From positions 1 through 14,464 of the forward strand of contig CAZSMU010000094.1 in the NCBI GenBank assembly GCA_964607915.1: DNA of 14,464 nt, read 5' to 3'. The notes beneath the pieces were generated by a model that did not search any database, was not told the origin of the DNA, and worked only from the letters and a program-made list of their open reading frames with translations. Below, in pieces: positions 7,959-14,464 of the stretch; the stretch's first letter is position 1, and every line of letters begins with the position of its first letter. Position numbers and translations under genes: made by a program. This DNA comes from JADJPL01 sp964607915. Lineage in GTDB: Bacteria; Bacteroidota; Bacteroidia; Chitinophagales; Saprospiraceae.

Positions 7959-9770
7959 CTAGAAGTCCCGGATAAAGCCATCCAAGCTCACGTTGTTGTC
8001 CAGGCCCAGCCGCTGGCGCAGCCGGGAGCGGTTCCGATACACGCTTTCGATGGAAATGCCGGAGATATTGGCGATTTGTGGACTTTCGAGGCCTATTTTT
8101 ATGAAGATGAACAAGCGGATATCGCTGTTCGTGAGGCGTTCAAAAGCCTGCTTCAGCCGGAGGATGAAGTGGGGGAATTCCCGCTCAAAAGCCTCGCGGA
8201 ACTCCTGCCAGTCCAGTTCGGTGAGCATGCGCAGAGGCTGCGTCATGTTGTTGTTGCTGACCTGGTTCGGGGTGCTTATTCGTTGTTCGAGGCTTGAGAT
8301 AAGCTGGTTTTTCAGGTCGAGCAGGTTCTGCAGGGCAGCTACTTCGGCTGTTTTTTCTGTGAGTGCCGTATTGGCGATTTGCAGTTCCTGTTGCTGTATG
8401 GTCTGATAGGCCTGGAGCAGTTCTTTTTCTTTTTCGAGGATAGCCCTTTTTCGGCGCTGTCGGTCGAGCAGGAGGACCAGGGTTGCGATGCCAGACAGGA
8501 GGACCAGGAAGAGCAGTGCATTTTTTATTTTTTGGCTTCTCTGCTGCTCGGTCAGGATTCTGACCTGGGTAGCCTTGCGCTCGAGTTCTGCCTTTGCTTC
8601 GATCCTGCCGATGGTGCGATCTTTATCGGCGCTGAAGAAAAGGCGGAACATCTGTGTCCCCAGCTGGGTATGGTACAGGGCGCTGTCAGCGAGCCCCTTG
8701 CGTTCAAAAATATCGGCTATTTTGTAGTGCAGGTAGGATTTGCGGGAGATATCCGGCATGAGGGCGAGGGATTTCCGGTAGTAGGCCAGGGCGGTATCGG
8801 CCTGGCGTATTCCTGCGAAGCAATCGGCTATGGCGGCATCCGTTTCTGCGATTTTCTTTCGGTTTTTTGCTTCCAGGTTGGTGGATTCGGCTATCCTGAG
8901 GAGCGGTAGTGCCTCCTGGTACCTTTTTAGTTCGGCGAGGGCCTTGCCCCTGAGGAAAAAGCTGTTGGAAGAATCGGTATAGACATTGAATGTGCGGCGC
9001 TTCGTTTGGGCTTCGCGCAGCACTTCCCACGCTTCTTCTGCCCGGCCCATATTCAGGAATACCAGGGCCAGGTACTCACTCGCTTCGACCTCCTGGCCAA
9101 CGGCCTTGTTCCGACGGGCATATTCGACGGCTTGTCGGCTCCAGTGCAAGGCCTGTGGGTAGTCACCGCTGACTTGATATACGCGGGCCAGTTCCAGCTT
9201 GGTCTCGTACTTGCGCACTTCGTGTGGAAAGTCGGGTTTATCCATAAAAAAGTAGTTGACCTCCATCAGGAGCGATATGGCCTCGGGGTATTCCCCCCGG
9301 AGTTTCAGGCAACGCGCCAGGTAGCGCTTGGCGTCGTTAGCCCGGAACTTCTGCCCGCAGCGCAGGGCCAGCGCGTAGCTGTCCTGGAGATAGCGCTGGG
9401 CGGCCGTATAGTCCCCTTCGGCGGTGGACCGGGTACCCCGGATCATCTGCAGGAAGGAGAGAACGTTCGGATCGGGCAGGATGACCTGGGCCGTATCCAG
9501 CCATTTGTCAGTCTGGCCCGCATCTTTGATCTCGGGAAGCCGGTAGTAAAGGCCCTCTACCGCGTAGCGCCACCACTTCCGGGGCACCGTCTCCCGGATT
9601 TGGCGGAAACAGTACCCCGGCCTCTGGTAGTGGAGGCCCGCTGCCACTTCGCGATTGAACCATGTCCCGAAAAACTGCCCCGCATCAGATCCCATGTCAT
9701 CTGTCTGGACTACAGGCGGCCGCGTACAAGACAGGAACACCAGTAGGGATATATAAATCGGAAAGCGCAC
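7959..9770 (-). CDS. Membrane-anchored TPR protein with C-terminal LuxR/GerE-like HTH (regulator)
   Basis: Likely a signal-sensing transcription factor of a type common in Bacteroidota. With the GTG start at 9770 (603 aa) the N-terminus is MRFPIYISLLVFLSC, a lipoprotein-like leader with candidate lipidated Cys15. Tetratricopeptide-type helices fill about 112-372 ('GDYTAAQRYL', 'GEYPEAISLL', 'GDYPQALHWSRQAV', 'KRYQEALPLL'). One transmembrane helix follows (418-435), then arginines and lysines on the inner side, a coiled coil (438-497), and a C-terminal HTH (546-603: 'SPQIANISGISIESVYRNRS', then 'RLRQRLGL'). The TPRs would face the periplasm and the HTH the cytoplasm. No ATG is available at this end: TTG 9779 is the alternative start, adding three residues. 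GTG is preferred because Arg then directly follows Met. The gene stands alone, convergent with the giant surface-protein gene. Its target is unknown; that gene is a neighbour but not a proven target. Confidence 0.85.
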   Translation of the reverse strand: MRFPIYISLLVFLSCTRPPVVQTDDMGSDAGQFFGTWFNREVAAGLHYQRPGYCFRQIRETVPRKWWRYAVEGLYYRLPEIKDAGQTDKWLDTAQVILPDPNVLSFLQMIRGTRSTAEGDYTAAQRYLQDSYALALRCGQKFRANDAKRYLARCLKLRGEYPEAISLLMEVNYFFMDKPDFPHEVRKYETKLELARVYQVSGDYPQALHWSRQAVEYARRNKAVGQEVEASEYLALVFLNMGRAEEAWEVLREAQTKRRTFNVYTDSSNSFFLRGKALAELKRYQEALPLLRIAESTNLEAKNRKKIAETDAAIADCFAGIRQADTALAYYRKSLALMPDISRKSYLHYKIADIFERKGLADSALYHTQLGTQMFRLFFSADKDRTIGRIEAKAELERKATQVRILTEQQRSQKIKNALLFLVLLSGIATLVLLLDRQRRKRAILEKEKELLQAYQTIQQQELQIANTALTEKTAEVAALQNLLDLKNQLISSLEQRISTPNQVSNNNMTQPLRMLTELDWQEFREAFEREFPHFILRLKQAFERLTNSDIRLFIFIKIGLESPQIANISGISIESVYRNRSRLRQRLGLDNNVSLDGFIRDF

Positions 9771-9792
9771 CAAAGCCAAGGTTTTTGAGCCC

Positions 9793-9800
9793 CAAAGATA
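9793..9800 (-). promoter_or_regulatory. Candidate -7 element (TATCTTTG) of the TPR-HTH regulator gene
   Basis: On the - strand the sequence reads TATCTTTG, an exact match to the Bacteroidota -7 consensus TAnnTTTG. It is 14-22 bp upstream of the possible start codons, which implies a very short leader. No TTTG or TTG is seen at the expected distance upstream, so only half of the promoter is supported. The element overlaps the outer edge of repeat copy R1 (9797-9842). Confidence 0.35.
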
Positions 9801-9842
9801 ATAGATTTGTTGCAGGGAATCATTGAGGGGTCGAAAAGAGGG
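9797..9842. repeat. Solo copy of the palindromic element's end (R1)
   Basis: The sequence beginning GATAATAGATTTGTTGC repeats, in the same orientation, the left end of the inverted-repeat element at 9874 (GATAATAGACTTGTTGC). The similarity continues with small indels for about 45 bp (GGG..ATCAT..GGG.TC.AAAA). It lies 77 bp to the left of the matching copy. It may be the remnant of a second insertion or half of a nested repeat. Confidence 0.6.
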
Positions 9843-9873
9843 TATCCCATTTAAACGTTATGCCTATTCTGGG

Positions 9874-10047
9874 GATAATAGACTTGTTGCAAGGGGGATC
9901 ATCGCGGGATCAAAAAGGCCCTTTTCTTCCCACACTGCGCCTTTTTGTGGTCATATAGCTGGCTTAGACTCCCACAAAAAGCCTTCGCGTGGAAAGAAAA
10001 TGACTCTTTTTTCCCACCTCGCTGACCCCTCGCAACAAGTCTAATGT
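9874..10047. mobile_element. MITE-like long imperfect inverted repeat, no transposase
   Basis: The left arm (9874-9950) and right arm (9972-10047, read in reverse complement) align over about 76 bp with a few indels. The outer part is an identical 12-mer, TAGACTTGTTGC at 9879-9890 and its complement at 10032-10043. The inner part is an identical CTTTTTGTGG at 9941-9950 and its complement at 9972-9981. The loop is 21 nt (9951-9971). No believable protein is encoded. The whole non-coding stretch 9780-10096 between the regulator and the isomerase gene consists of this element, copy R1, and about 50 bp (10048-10096) that contain a weak further match near 10073-10095. The structure fits a miniature inverted-repeat element or other chromosomal palindromic repeat; the family is not recognised. 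Confidence 0.55.
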
Positions 10048-10096
10048 AAAAGCCTCTTCGCTGCCCGCTGCGCCCCTTGCCGCAAGTTTGTTGTTT

Positions 10097-11020
10097 TCAA
10101 AACGCATCCACTTCCCGATACGCTTTTATGAGAGACCTTTCGCCCTCTTTACCCGGGAAAAAGTTGCCGTGTTCCATCCCCAGAATGCCGGTGAAGCCTT
10201 TGGAATGAATGTGTTTGAACACATTTTTGTAGTTGATTTCTCCGCTTGTCGGTTCTTTTCTTCCCGGGTTGTCCCCGATTTGGAAGTAGGCGGTTTCATC
10301 CCATGCTGCGTCGATGTTCGGAATAATATTTCCAATCTGGATTTGTGCGTGATAAATATCGTACAGAATTTTGCAGGAGGGGCTGTCCACCGCTTTACAT
10401 ATTGCATGTGCCTGTGGCACATCGCTGAGGAAGAGTCCGGGGTGATCCCTGAAATTGAGGGGTTCCAGGACCATGACGAGTCCGTGGGGCTCCAGTATGT
10501 CACAGGCCTGCTTCAAAGACTCGACCACGTGCGCGGTCTGGAAACCCATATCCTGCCGGAGGTCCTTGAAGCCCGGTACGACCGTCACCCACTTTGCATG
10601 CACTCTTTTGGCAATTTCGACAGATTTTCGGATGTCTTCGAGAAATTCCTTCCTTTTATCCGCATTACCGCTTGCCAGGTTGGGCTCCGACCAATAGATT
10701 TTGTGTGCTACAAAAACGCCCATCTGAATATTCAGACGGGTCATAAGCGATGCCATTTTCTCCTGAGTAGCGGTGTCGCGGCCTGACATGCCATTGTCTT
10801 CAAAGGCTTCGAAGCCCTGATCTGCCATAAATCGCAGTTGGTCGAGGATATCCTCACCGGCAGAGTGCCGGAACATCCCTTCGTGAGGAGCGTATTTGAG
10901 TTTGAACGGGGGCTCGCCGGAGGCTTCGGATAGGGGTTCTCCTGCGGCGATACGGGCAGGATTGGAGGCCAGGGCGGCTGCCCCGAGCAGGCTGTTGCGA
11001 AGGAAATTTCTTCTTTTCAT
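10097..11020 (-). CDS. TIM-barrel isomerase, hydroxypyruvate isomerase-like, with Tat-type leader
   Basis: A 307-aa member of the xylose-isomerase-like TIM-barrel superfamily. The ATG at 11020 starts a twin-arginine-like leader (MKRRNFLRNS, then LLGAAALA), so export is likely. The closest visible signature is that of hydroxypyruvate isomerases: 'QIGDNPGRKEPTSGEINY' at 247-264. Candidate metal ligands are Glu186 in 'LEPLN', Asp221 and His224 in 'YDIYHAQ', Gln247 and Glu283 in 'GMEHG'. The family interconverts keto and aldehyde forms of small sugars or acids with a divalent metal, but relatives act as sugar isomerases, epimerases or 3-keto-glycoside lyases, so the substrate is open. It is the last gene of the leftward operon, beginning 11 bp after the ApbE stop codon. 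Its partnership with the exported Gfo/Idh/MocA oxidoreductase suggests sequential action on one sugar-like substrate in the periplasm (inference). Confidence 0.85.
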   Translation of the reverse strand: MKRRNFLRNSLLGAAALASNPARIAAGEPLSEASGEPPFKLKYAPHEGMFRHSAGEDILDQLRFMADQGFEAFEDNGMSGRDTATQEKMASLMTRLNIQMGVFVAHKIYWSEPNLASGNADKRKEFLEDIRKSVEIAKRVHAKWVTVVPGFKDLRQDMGFQTAHVVESLKQACDILEPHGLVMVLEPLNFRDHPGLFLSDVPQAHAICKAVDSPSCKILYDIYHAQIQIGNIIPNIDAAWDETAYFQIGDNPGRKEPTSGEINYKNVFKHIHSKGFTGILGMEHGNFFPGKEGERSLIKAYREVDAF

Positions 11021-11031
11021 TGAGCAATCGT

Positions 11032-11967
11032 TTAAAGTGGCGATTCAGATATCCAGACTTTGATTTCAGGCTTGCTTTTCAATTGATCCCATCCTTTTTC
11101 TCCCAGCACGGACAGGGCAGTAGCCCATGCGTCGGCGTCGGTGGCATTTTTTGCGAGTACAGTTACCTGCGTGCGCTGCGTAAGCGGCTGCCCGGTTCGC
11201 GGGTCAACGATATGCGAATACCGTTTTCCGTCCAGTTCGAGGTATCTGTAGGCAGCCCCGGAAGTAGTGATTCCGCAATTTTTCAGCGTCATCTGTTTAT
11301 TCCCCTCGGCAGAGGGTATTTCAATCTGCCAGCCCTCCCTGCCCGGAGGAGCGTCCCCCAGGGCGATATCTCCGCCGGCATCCACCAGGGCTGTTGCGAC
11401 GCCATTGTTCCGGAGCATACCGAGGCAATCATCCGCGGTCCAGCCCTGGGCTATCCCCCCCAGGTCGAGCAAGATCCCTTTTTTGCGCAGGCGCACGCAC
11501 GACGCGCCCGGACGCACACGGATGTTTTTCCAGCCCACTGTTTTCAGTGCCGAGGCGAGGCGATCCGGCTCGGGGAGTTCCTTCAGACTTCTGGAACGGC
11601 GCCACAGCCGGGTGAGCGCCCCCACGGTAATATCAAAAGCGCCCTGGCTCTGCCGGGCATAGATGCTTGACCGTTGGAGAATATCCGCGAGTTCGGCAGA
11701 TACCTTTTGACACCCTTTCCCTCCCGTCTGCCGACAAAGCCGACTCAGTTCACTCTCCGGCAACCAGTCGGAGAAGCGCATATTCAAGGTGTCAACCCTG
11801 CCAAAGATGGCACTGGCCAGCCCGCTGGCTTCCGAGGAATCCTGATTCGAGTAAAACACCAGGCGGAACACCGTCCCCATTTGGGGATGACGGAATTCAA
11901 AGCGGTTCTGAGTCCATGCTGCTATGCCCGTTTGAAGGCATAGCAGCAGGAGGGGCATTTTTTTCAT
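11032..11967 (-). CDS. apbE: FAD:protein FMN transferase (ApbE family)
   Basis: A 311-aa exported enzyme that covalently attaches FMN from FAD to a Thr/Ser of target flavoproteins outside the cytoplasm. Family motifs are in order: 'FDITVGALTRLW' (111-122), 'LDLGGIAQGWTADD' (167-180; DLGGIAKGYAVD in typical members), 'AGGDIALG' (197-204), 'TTSGAAYR' (234-241), 'SHIVDPRTG' (251-259) and 'DADAWATALSVLG' (277-289), which carries Asp279 and Thr283 at the metal-binding positions. The leader (MKKMPLLLLCLQTGIAAWTQ) looks like a signal-peptidase I type; there is no clear lipobox, unlike many ApbE lipoproteins. The ATG (11967-11965) overlaps the TGA of the upstream oxidoreductase gene by 4 bp (ATGA), implying translational coupling. 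No FMN-binding acceptor domain or Rnf/Nqr gene is visible in the window, so its target must lie elsewhere or be unrecognised. Confidence 0.93.
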   Translation of the reverse strand: MKKMPLLLLCLQTGIAAWTQNRFEFRHPQMGTVFRLVFYSNQDSSEASGLASAIFGRVDTLNMRFSDWLPESELSRLCRQTGGKGCQKVSAELADILQRSSIYARQSQGAFDITVGALTRLWRRSRSLKELPEPDRLASALKTVGWKNIRVRPGASCVRLRKKGILLDLGGIAQGWTADDCLGMLRNNGVATALVDAGGDIALGDAPPGREGWQIEIPSAEGNKQMTLKNCGITTSGAAYRYLELDGKRYSHIVDPRTGQPLTQRTQVTVLAKNATDADAWATALSVLGEKGWDQLKSKPEIKVWISESPL

Positions 11968-13295
11968 ATAACTTTTGTAACCCCTGGCACGGAACAGGGG
12001 TAGAGTCCGTCAGGGCCGGGCAGTACTTTTGGCAGGGCGTCCCAGGCGAGCCTTTCGGGTGCCAGGCTGATTTCCGATTTCATGGCGGCGTCCCATTCGA
12101 TTACCTGTCCGGAATACGTTGCGAGACGGCCCATGATGGCGGTCATAGTACTTTTGGCTGCGTTTTCTGCATCGGCAAATTTGAATTCCCCTTTTGCGAC
12201 GGCCTCGAAGAGTTCGTCGTGTTCGACCTGGTAGGGGTTAGCGTCCTCTTTGCTGTCGTGCTCCCAGAGGGTATGCCCGCTGTGGGTCAGTATTTTTCCG
12301 GGCCAGGGTGCGCTGCCACTGGTGCCGTGGAACCCTTCGGTTACGGAATCCCTGGTTCCGGGAATTTGCCGGCACTGGCTGAACATTCTTGAGCCATCGG
12401 CGTATTCAAACTCTACTACATGGTGATCGTAAATTTCACCATACTCTTTGCCGACGCGCACCTGGCGGCCACCACTTCCGTACGCCTTGACGGGATATGC
12501 CTGCTTGACCCAGTTGGAAACATCCAGGTTGTGCACATGTTGCTCGACGATATGATCGCCGCACAGCCAGTTGAAATAATACCAGTTGTCCATCTGGTAT
12601 TCCATTTCGGTCTGGCCCTTTTTGCGCGGGTGTACCCACAGGGCGCCCATATTCCAGTACACGCGGGAGGCTACGATATCGCCGATTGCCCCCTCCTGCA
12701 GTTTTTCGACCCAGCGGCGGTAAACGGTCTGATAATGGCGCTGCAGCCCCACCACCACGTTGAGTTTCTTCTTCTTGGCCTCCTCTGCAGCCGCCAGCAC
12801 CTGTCGGATACCTGCGGGGTCAACGGCTACTGGTTTTTCCATGAAGATTTGTTTTCCCTGGGCAACCGCTTCACTGAAATGTGCCGGCCTGAACCCGGGA
12901 GGGGTGGCTAAAATGACCACATCGGCGTGCTTCATCGCTTTTTGGTAGGCGTCAAATCCGACGTATCTACGCTCTTCGGGCACGTCCACGCGGTTTTTTA
13001 CACTGCCCTCCACGCCGAGAGAATCGCTCAGATCATCGGCGGTCAGGCTTTTGTAGGCGTCATCCAGGCGGTGCTTGAACGCATCGGCCATAGCCACCAG
13101 CCGGACGTTCTGCCGGGCCATGAGCGCCTGTAATGCGGCACCGGTACCGCGACCGCCGCATCCTATGAGGGCCACTTTAATAGTATCATCCACCAGGCTG
13201 TTGGCTGCATGAGATAGCGGTAAAGAACCGAGCATGGCGCCGCCTGTCAGCACCGTTGATGTTTTGAGGAAATCGCGTCTGGAAGTTTGACTCAT
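11964..13295 (-). CDS. Gfo/Idh/MocA family oxidoreductase with Tat leader
   Basis: A 443-aa NAD(P)-dependent sugar/polyol dehydrogenase-type protein. The leader contains a clear twin-arginine motif (SRRDFLK, residues 5-11) and a hydrophobic stretch ending LSHAA, so the folded enzyme is probably exported with its cofactor bound, as is known for Zymomonas glucose-fructose oxidoreductase. The Rossmann fold has 'VALIGCGGRGTG' (41-52) and an acidic residue after strand 2 (Asp71). The family 'MEKPVA' motif (152-157) provides the conserved Lys154. 'GDHIVEQHVHNLD' (246-258) is the usual position of the catalytic Asp/His pair. The substrate cannot be read from sequence; many exported relatives in Bacteroidota act on glycosides or polyols. 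It is the second gene of the operon: 40 bp downstream of the SUMF1-like gene and overlapping apbE by 4 bp. Confidence 0.92.
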   Translation of the reverse strand: MSQTSRRDFLKTSTVLTGGAMLGSLPLSHAANSLVDDTIKVALIGCGGRGTGAALQALMARQNVRLVAMADAFKHRLDDAYKSLTADDLSDSLGVEGSVKNRVDVPEERRYVGFDAYQKAMKHADVVILATPPGFRPAHFSEAVAQGKQIFMEKPVAVDPAGIRQVLAAAEEAKKKKLNVVVGLQRHYQTVYRRWVEKLQEGAIGDIVASRVYWNMGALWVHPRKKGQTEMEYQMDNWYYFNWLCGDHIVEQHVHNLDVSNWVKQAYPVKAYGSGGRQVRVGKEYGEIYDHHVVEFEYADGSRMFSQCRQIPGTRDSVTEGFHGTSGSAPWPGKILTHSGHTLWEHDSKEDANPYQVEHDELFEAVAKGEFKFADAENAAKSTMTAIMGRLATYSGQVIEWDAAMKSEISLAPERLAWDALPKVLPGPDGLYPCSVPGVTKVI

Positions 13296-13335
13296 GGTTG
13301 TACAATTATTTTAGGTGTATAGTATGATATGATGA

Positions 13336-14301
13336 TCAATCCTTGATCCATTTCTCAAAGAACGCATCGCGTTCTGATTTGCTCTTCCGGTGGATTTCCT
13401 TTACCATCCGAAACCCTGCGAAAGGAGACTCGGGGTTCCACCACTTGCTTTTGGGGATTTGCGGATCGCGCGCCTGCCATTTGGGATCGCTTTTACGGCG
13501 TGCCGCACTGCGCAAAGCTTCGGGGTAGTCCTCAAAGGAGCCGCCCTTGAGCGTGCGCGAATATTTTTTTACCGGTACCACCATCGGATTCACCGAGGCG
13601 GAATCGAGCCGGGAGAAATAGTCGGCGGCATAAAAATCAAGGCAGTATTCCATGGCGTTTCCGTGCATATCGTACAGCCCCCAGGGGTTGGGTTTTTTCG
13701 AGCCCGTCTTTTGGTAGGAGCCCGAACTGTTGTCGTAGTACCAGGCATATTCGCCTGCCTTTGCCGGGTCGTTGCCCCAGTGCCATGCGGTAGTGGTCCC
13801 TGCCCGGCAGGCATATTCCCATTCTGCTTCGGTCGGCAGGCGATAGAAATCACCGGTTTTATCAGACAGCCACTGGCAGTAGCGCAGAGCAGCCTGCTGG
13901 GTCATGGTGGTGGCTGGATAGCCGCCCGCCTTACCTCGACCATACGTGAAATCGTAGTAGGGAGGGGAAGGACGCGCCACCGCATCGGCGCTAAAACCCT
14001 GGGTAGCCGCAGCGTCGGAGTCGGAACTCCTGAACTGAAAGAGGAAGAACTCATCGAAGGTCACCTCACAGACTCCAATCCAGAAGCTGTCGAGCGTAAC
14101 TTCGTGTAACCCTTCGTCAGAACCCCTGCCTTTTTCGGTTTCGGGCGATCCCATGGTGAAGGTGCCTCCGGGAATCAGCGCCATTTTGTATCCGACCGAG
14201 GAGCCGGGTATCGTTTCTGATTTTACCACGGGTTTGATCTGTGCAAACAGGCCCAGTGGCAGCAGCAGGGCAAGGAGTAAAGGATTTGACCGTTGGAACA
14301 C
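13336..14301 (-). CDS. SUMF1/formylglycine-generating-enzyme-fold secreted protein, catalytic cysteines absent
   Basis: A 321-aa protein with an N-terminal signal peptide (hydrophobic LLLALLLPLGLFAQ, 8-21) and a full FGE-sulfatase-type domain: 'IPGGTFTMGS' (43-52), 'YPATTMTQQAALRYCQWLS' (128-146), 'RLPTEAEWEYACRAG' (154-168), 'NPWGLYDMHGNAMEY' (205-219), 'LKGGSF' (251-256), 'GFRMVK' (296-301). In true formylglycine-generating enzymes two cysteines follow the GGS motif; here the segment reads GGSFEDYPEALRSAARRK, with neither. Sulfatase activation is therefore unlikely, and no sulfatase lies nearby. The fold is also used for binding or scaffold roles (GldK/GldJ-type) and for C-type-lectin-like functions. 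The start is GTG at 14301, as no in-frame ATG precedes the signal peptide. It is the promoter-proximal gene of the leftward operon. Confidence 0.87.
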   Translation of the reverse strand: MFQRSNPLLLALLLPLGLFAQIKPVVKSETIPGSSVGYKMALIPGGTFTMGSPETEKGRGSDEGLHEVTLDSFWIGVCEVTFDEFFLFQFRSSDSDAAATQGFSADAVARPSPPYYDFTYGRGKAGGYPATTMTQQAALRYCQWLSDKTGDFYRLPTEAEWEYACRAGTTTAWHWGNDPAKAGEYAWYYDNSSGSYQKTGSKKPNPWGLYDMHGNAMEYCLDFYAADYFSRLDSASVNPMVVPVKKYSRTLKGGSFEDYPEALRSAARRKSDPKWQARDPQIPKSKWWNPESPFAGFRMVKEIHRKSKSERDAFFEKWIKD

Positions 14302-14326
14302 CTTTTTCGTTTTTTTACAAGTAAAG

Positions 14327-14380
14327 CCGGAAACAACCCTTCTCCAGCCATTCAGAACCTTCCGGAAACAACGCCGGAAA
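14327..14380. promoter_or_regulatory. Repeated CCGGAAAC motifs upstream of the operon
   Basis: CCGGAAACAAC occurs at 14327-14337 and 14362-14372 (start spacing 35 bp), and CCGGAAA appears a third time at 14374-14380. TCCGG at 14361-14365 with CCGGA at 14374-14378 also makes a short inverted repeat. The sites lie 26-79 bp upstream of the GTG start of the first operon gene, a typical operator position. No good TTTG/TAnnTTTG promoter was found on the - strand between 14302 and 14464, so the promoter itself is not called. Confidence 0.3.
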
Positions 14381-14464
14381 TGATAGTCGAAAAGTCGGGA
14401 AAAAAATGGTTTCTGCCAATCTTTTTTACCCGGCTTGCAGTTTTATATCTGTATTTCGTTAAAA

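Noticed and set aside
9006..9746. 246-codon + strand open frame opposite the TPR-HTH gene
   Set aside because: The opposite strand encodes clear TPR repeats in this stretch; the + frame shows no domain, signal or promoter.
9823..10044. 73-codon open frame within the inverted-repeat region
   Set aside because: It runs through both arms of the palindrome, so its sequence is dictated by the repeat; no start context or similarity supports a protein.
10073..10095. Fourth copy of the repeat end (CCCCTTGCCGCAAGTTTGTTGT)
   Set aside because: Only about 15 of 22 positions match the right end of the palindrome; too weak to annotate as a separate feature, so it is only mentioned with the main element.
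11667..12392. 241-codon + strand open frame across the apbE/oxidoreductase junction
   Set aside because: Both genes on the other strand carry strong family motifs through the region; the + translation is low-complexity and unrecognisable.
13296..13335. Possible internal promoter between the SUMF1-like and oxidoreductase genes
   Set aside because: The 40-bp gap is AT-rich, but no TAnnTTTG or TTTG pair in proper spacing was found on the - strand, so one operon is the simpler reading.

Overview
The window looks like chromosomal DNA of a moderately high-GC member of the Bacteroidota. The evidence is type IX secretion (T9SS) C-terminal sorting domains at the ends of two proteins, AT-rich promoter-like elements of the TTTG / TAnnTTTG kind, a membrane-anchored TPR-HTH regulator of a type common in the phylum, and start sites without a clear Shine-Dalgarno. 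The dockerin-like block plus giant multidomain surface protein is most reminiscent of Saprospiria-like lineages; that placement is inference.

Left part (1-7852, + strand): the last 28 codons of one T9SS cargo gene, a 16-bp hairpin terminator, then a single huge gene (317-7852, 2511 aa) for a secreted, multidomain surface protein. It has a signal peptide, two copies of an N-terminal domain, a cadherin-like domain, Ig/PKD-like modules, a nidogen-like domain, a region built from a ~248-aa higher-order repeat, a dockerin-like block, a cohesin-like domain and a T9SS sorting domain. A perfect 10-bp direct repeat spaced 21 bp lies at its candidate promoter.

Middle (7853-10096): a 63-nt perfect palindrome separates the giant gene from a convergent gene for a TPR/transmembrane/HTH regulator (7959-9770, - strand). 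Upstream of that regulator is a 317-bp non-coding stretch. It holds an imperfect long inverted repeat (9874-10047) and an extra copy of its end (9797-9842), resembling a small non-autonomous mobile or palindromic repeat.

Right part (10097-14301, - strand): a probable four-gene operon, transcribed leftward: an SUMF1/FGE-fold secreted protein lacking the catalytic cysteine pair, a Gfo/Idh/MocA oxidoreductase with a Tat-type leader, an ApbE FAD:protein FMN transferase overlapping it by 4 bp (ATGA), and a TIM-barrel isomerase of the hydroxypyruvate-isomerase type, also with a Tat-like leader. All four appear to be exported, so the cluster reads as a periplasmic sugar or polyol oxidation/isomerisation module. 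What makes it unusual is the flavinylating enzyme inside it. No obvious FMN-accepting protein is visible in the window.
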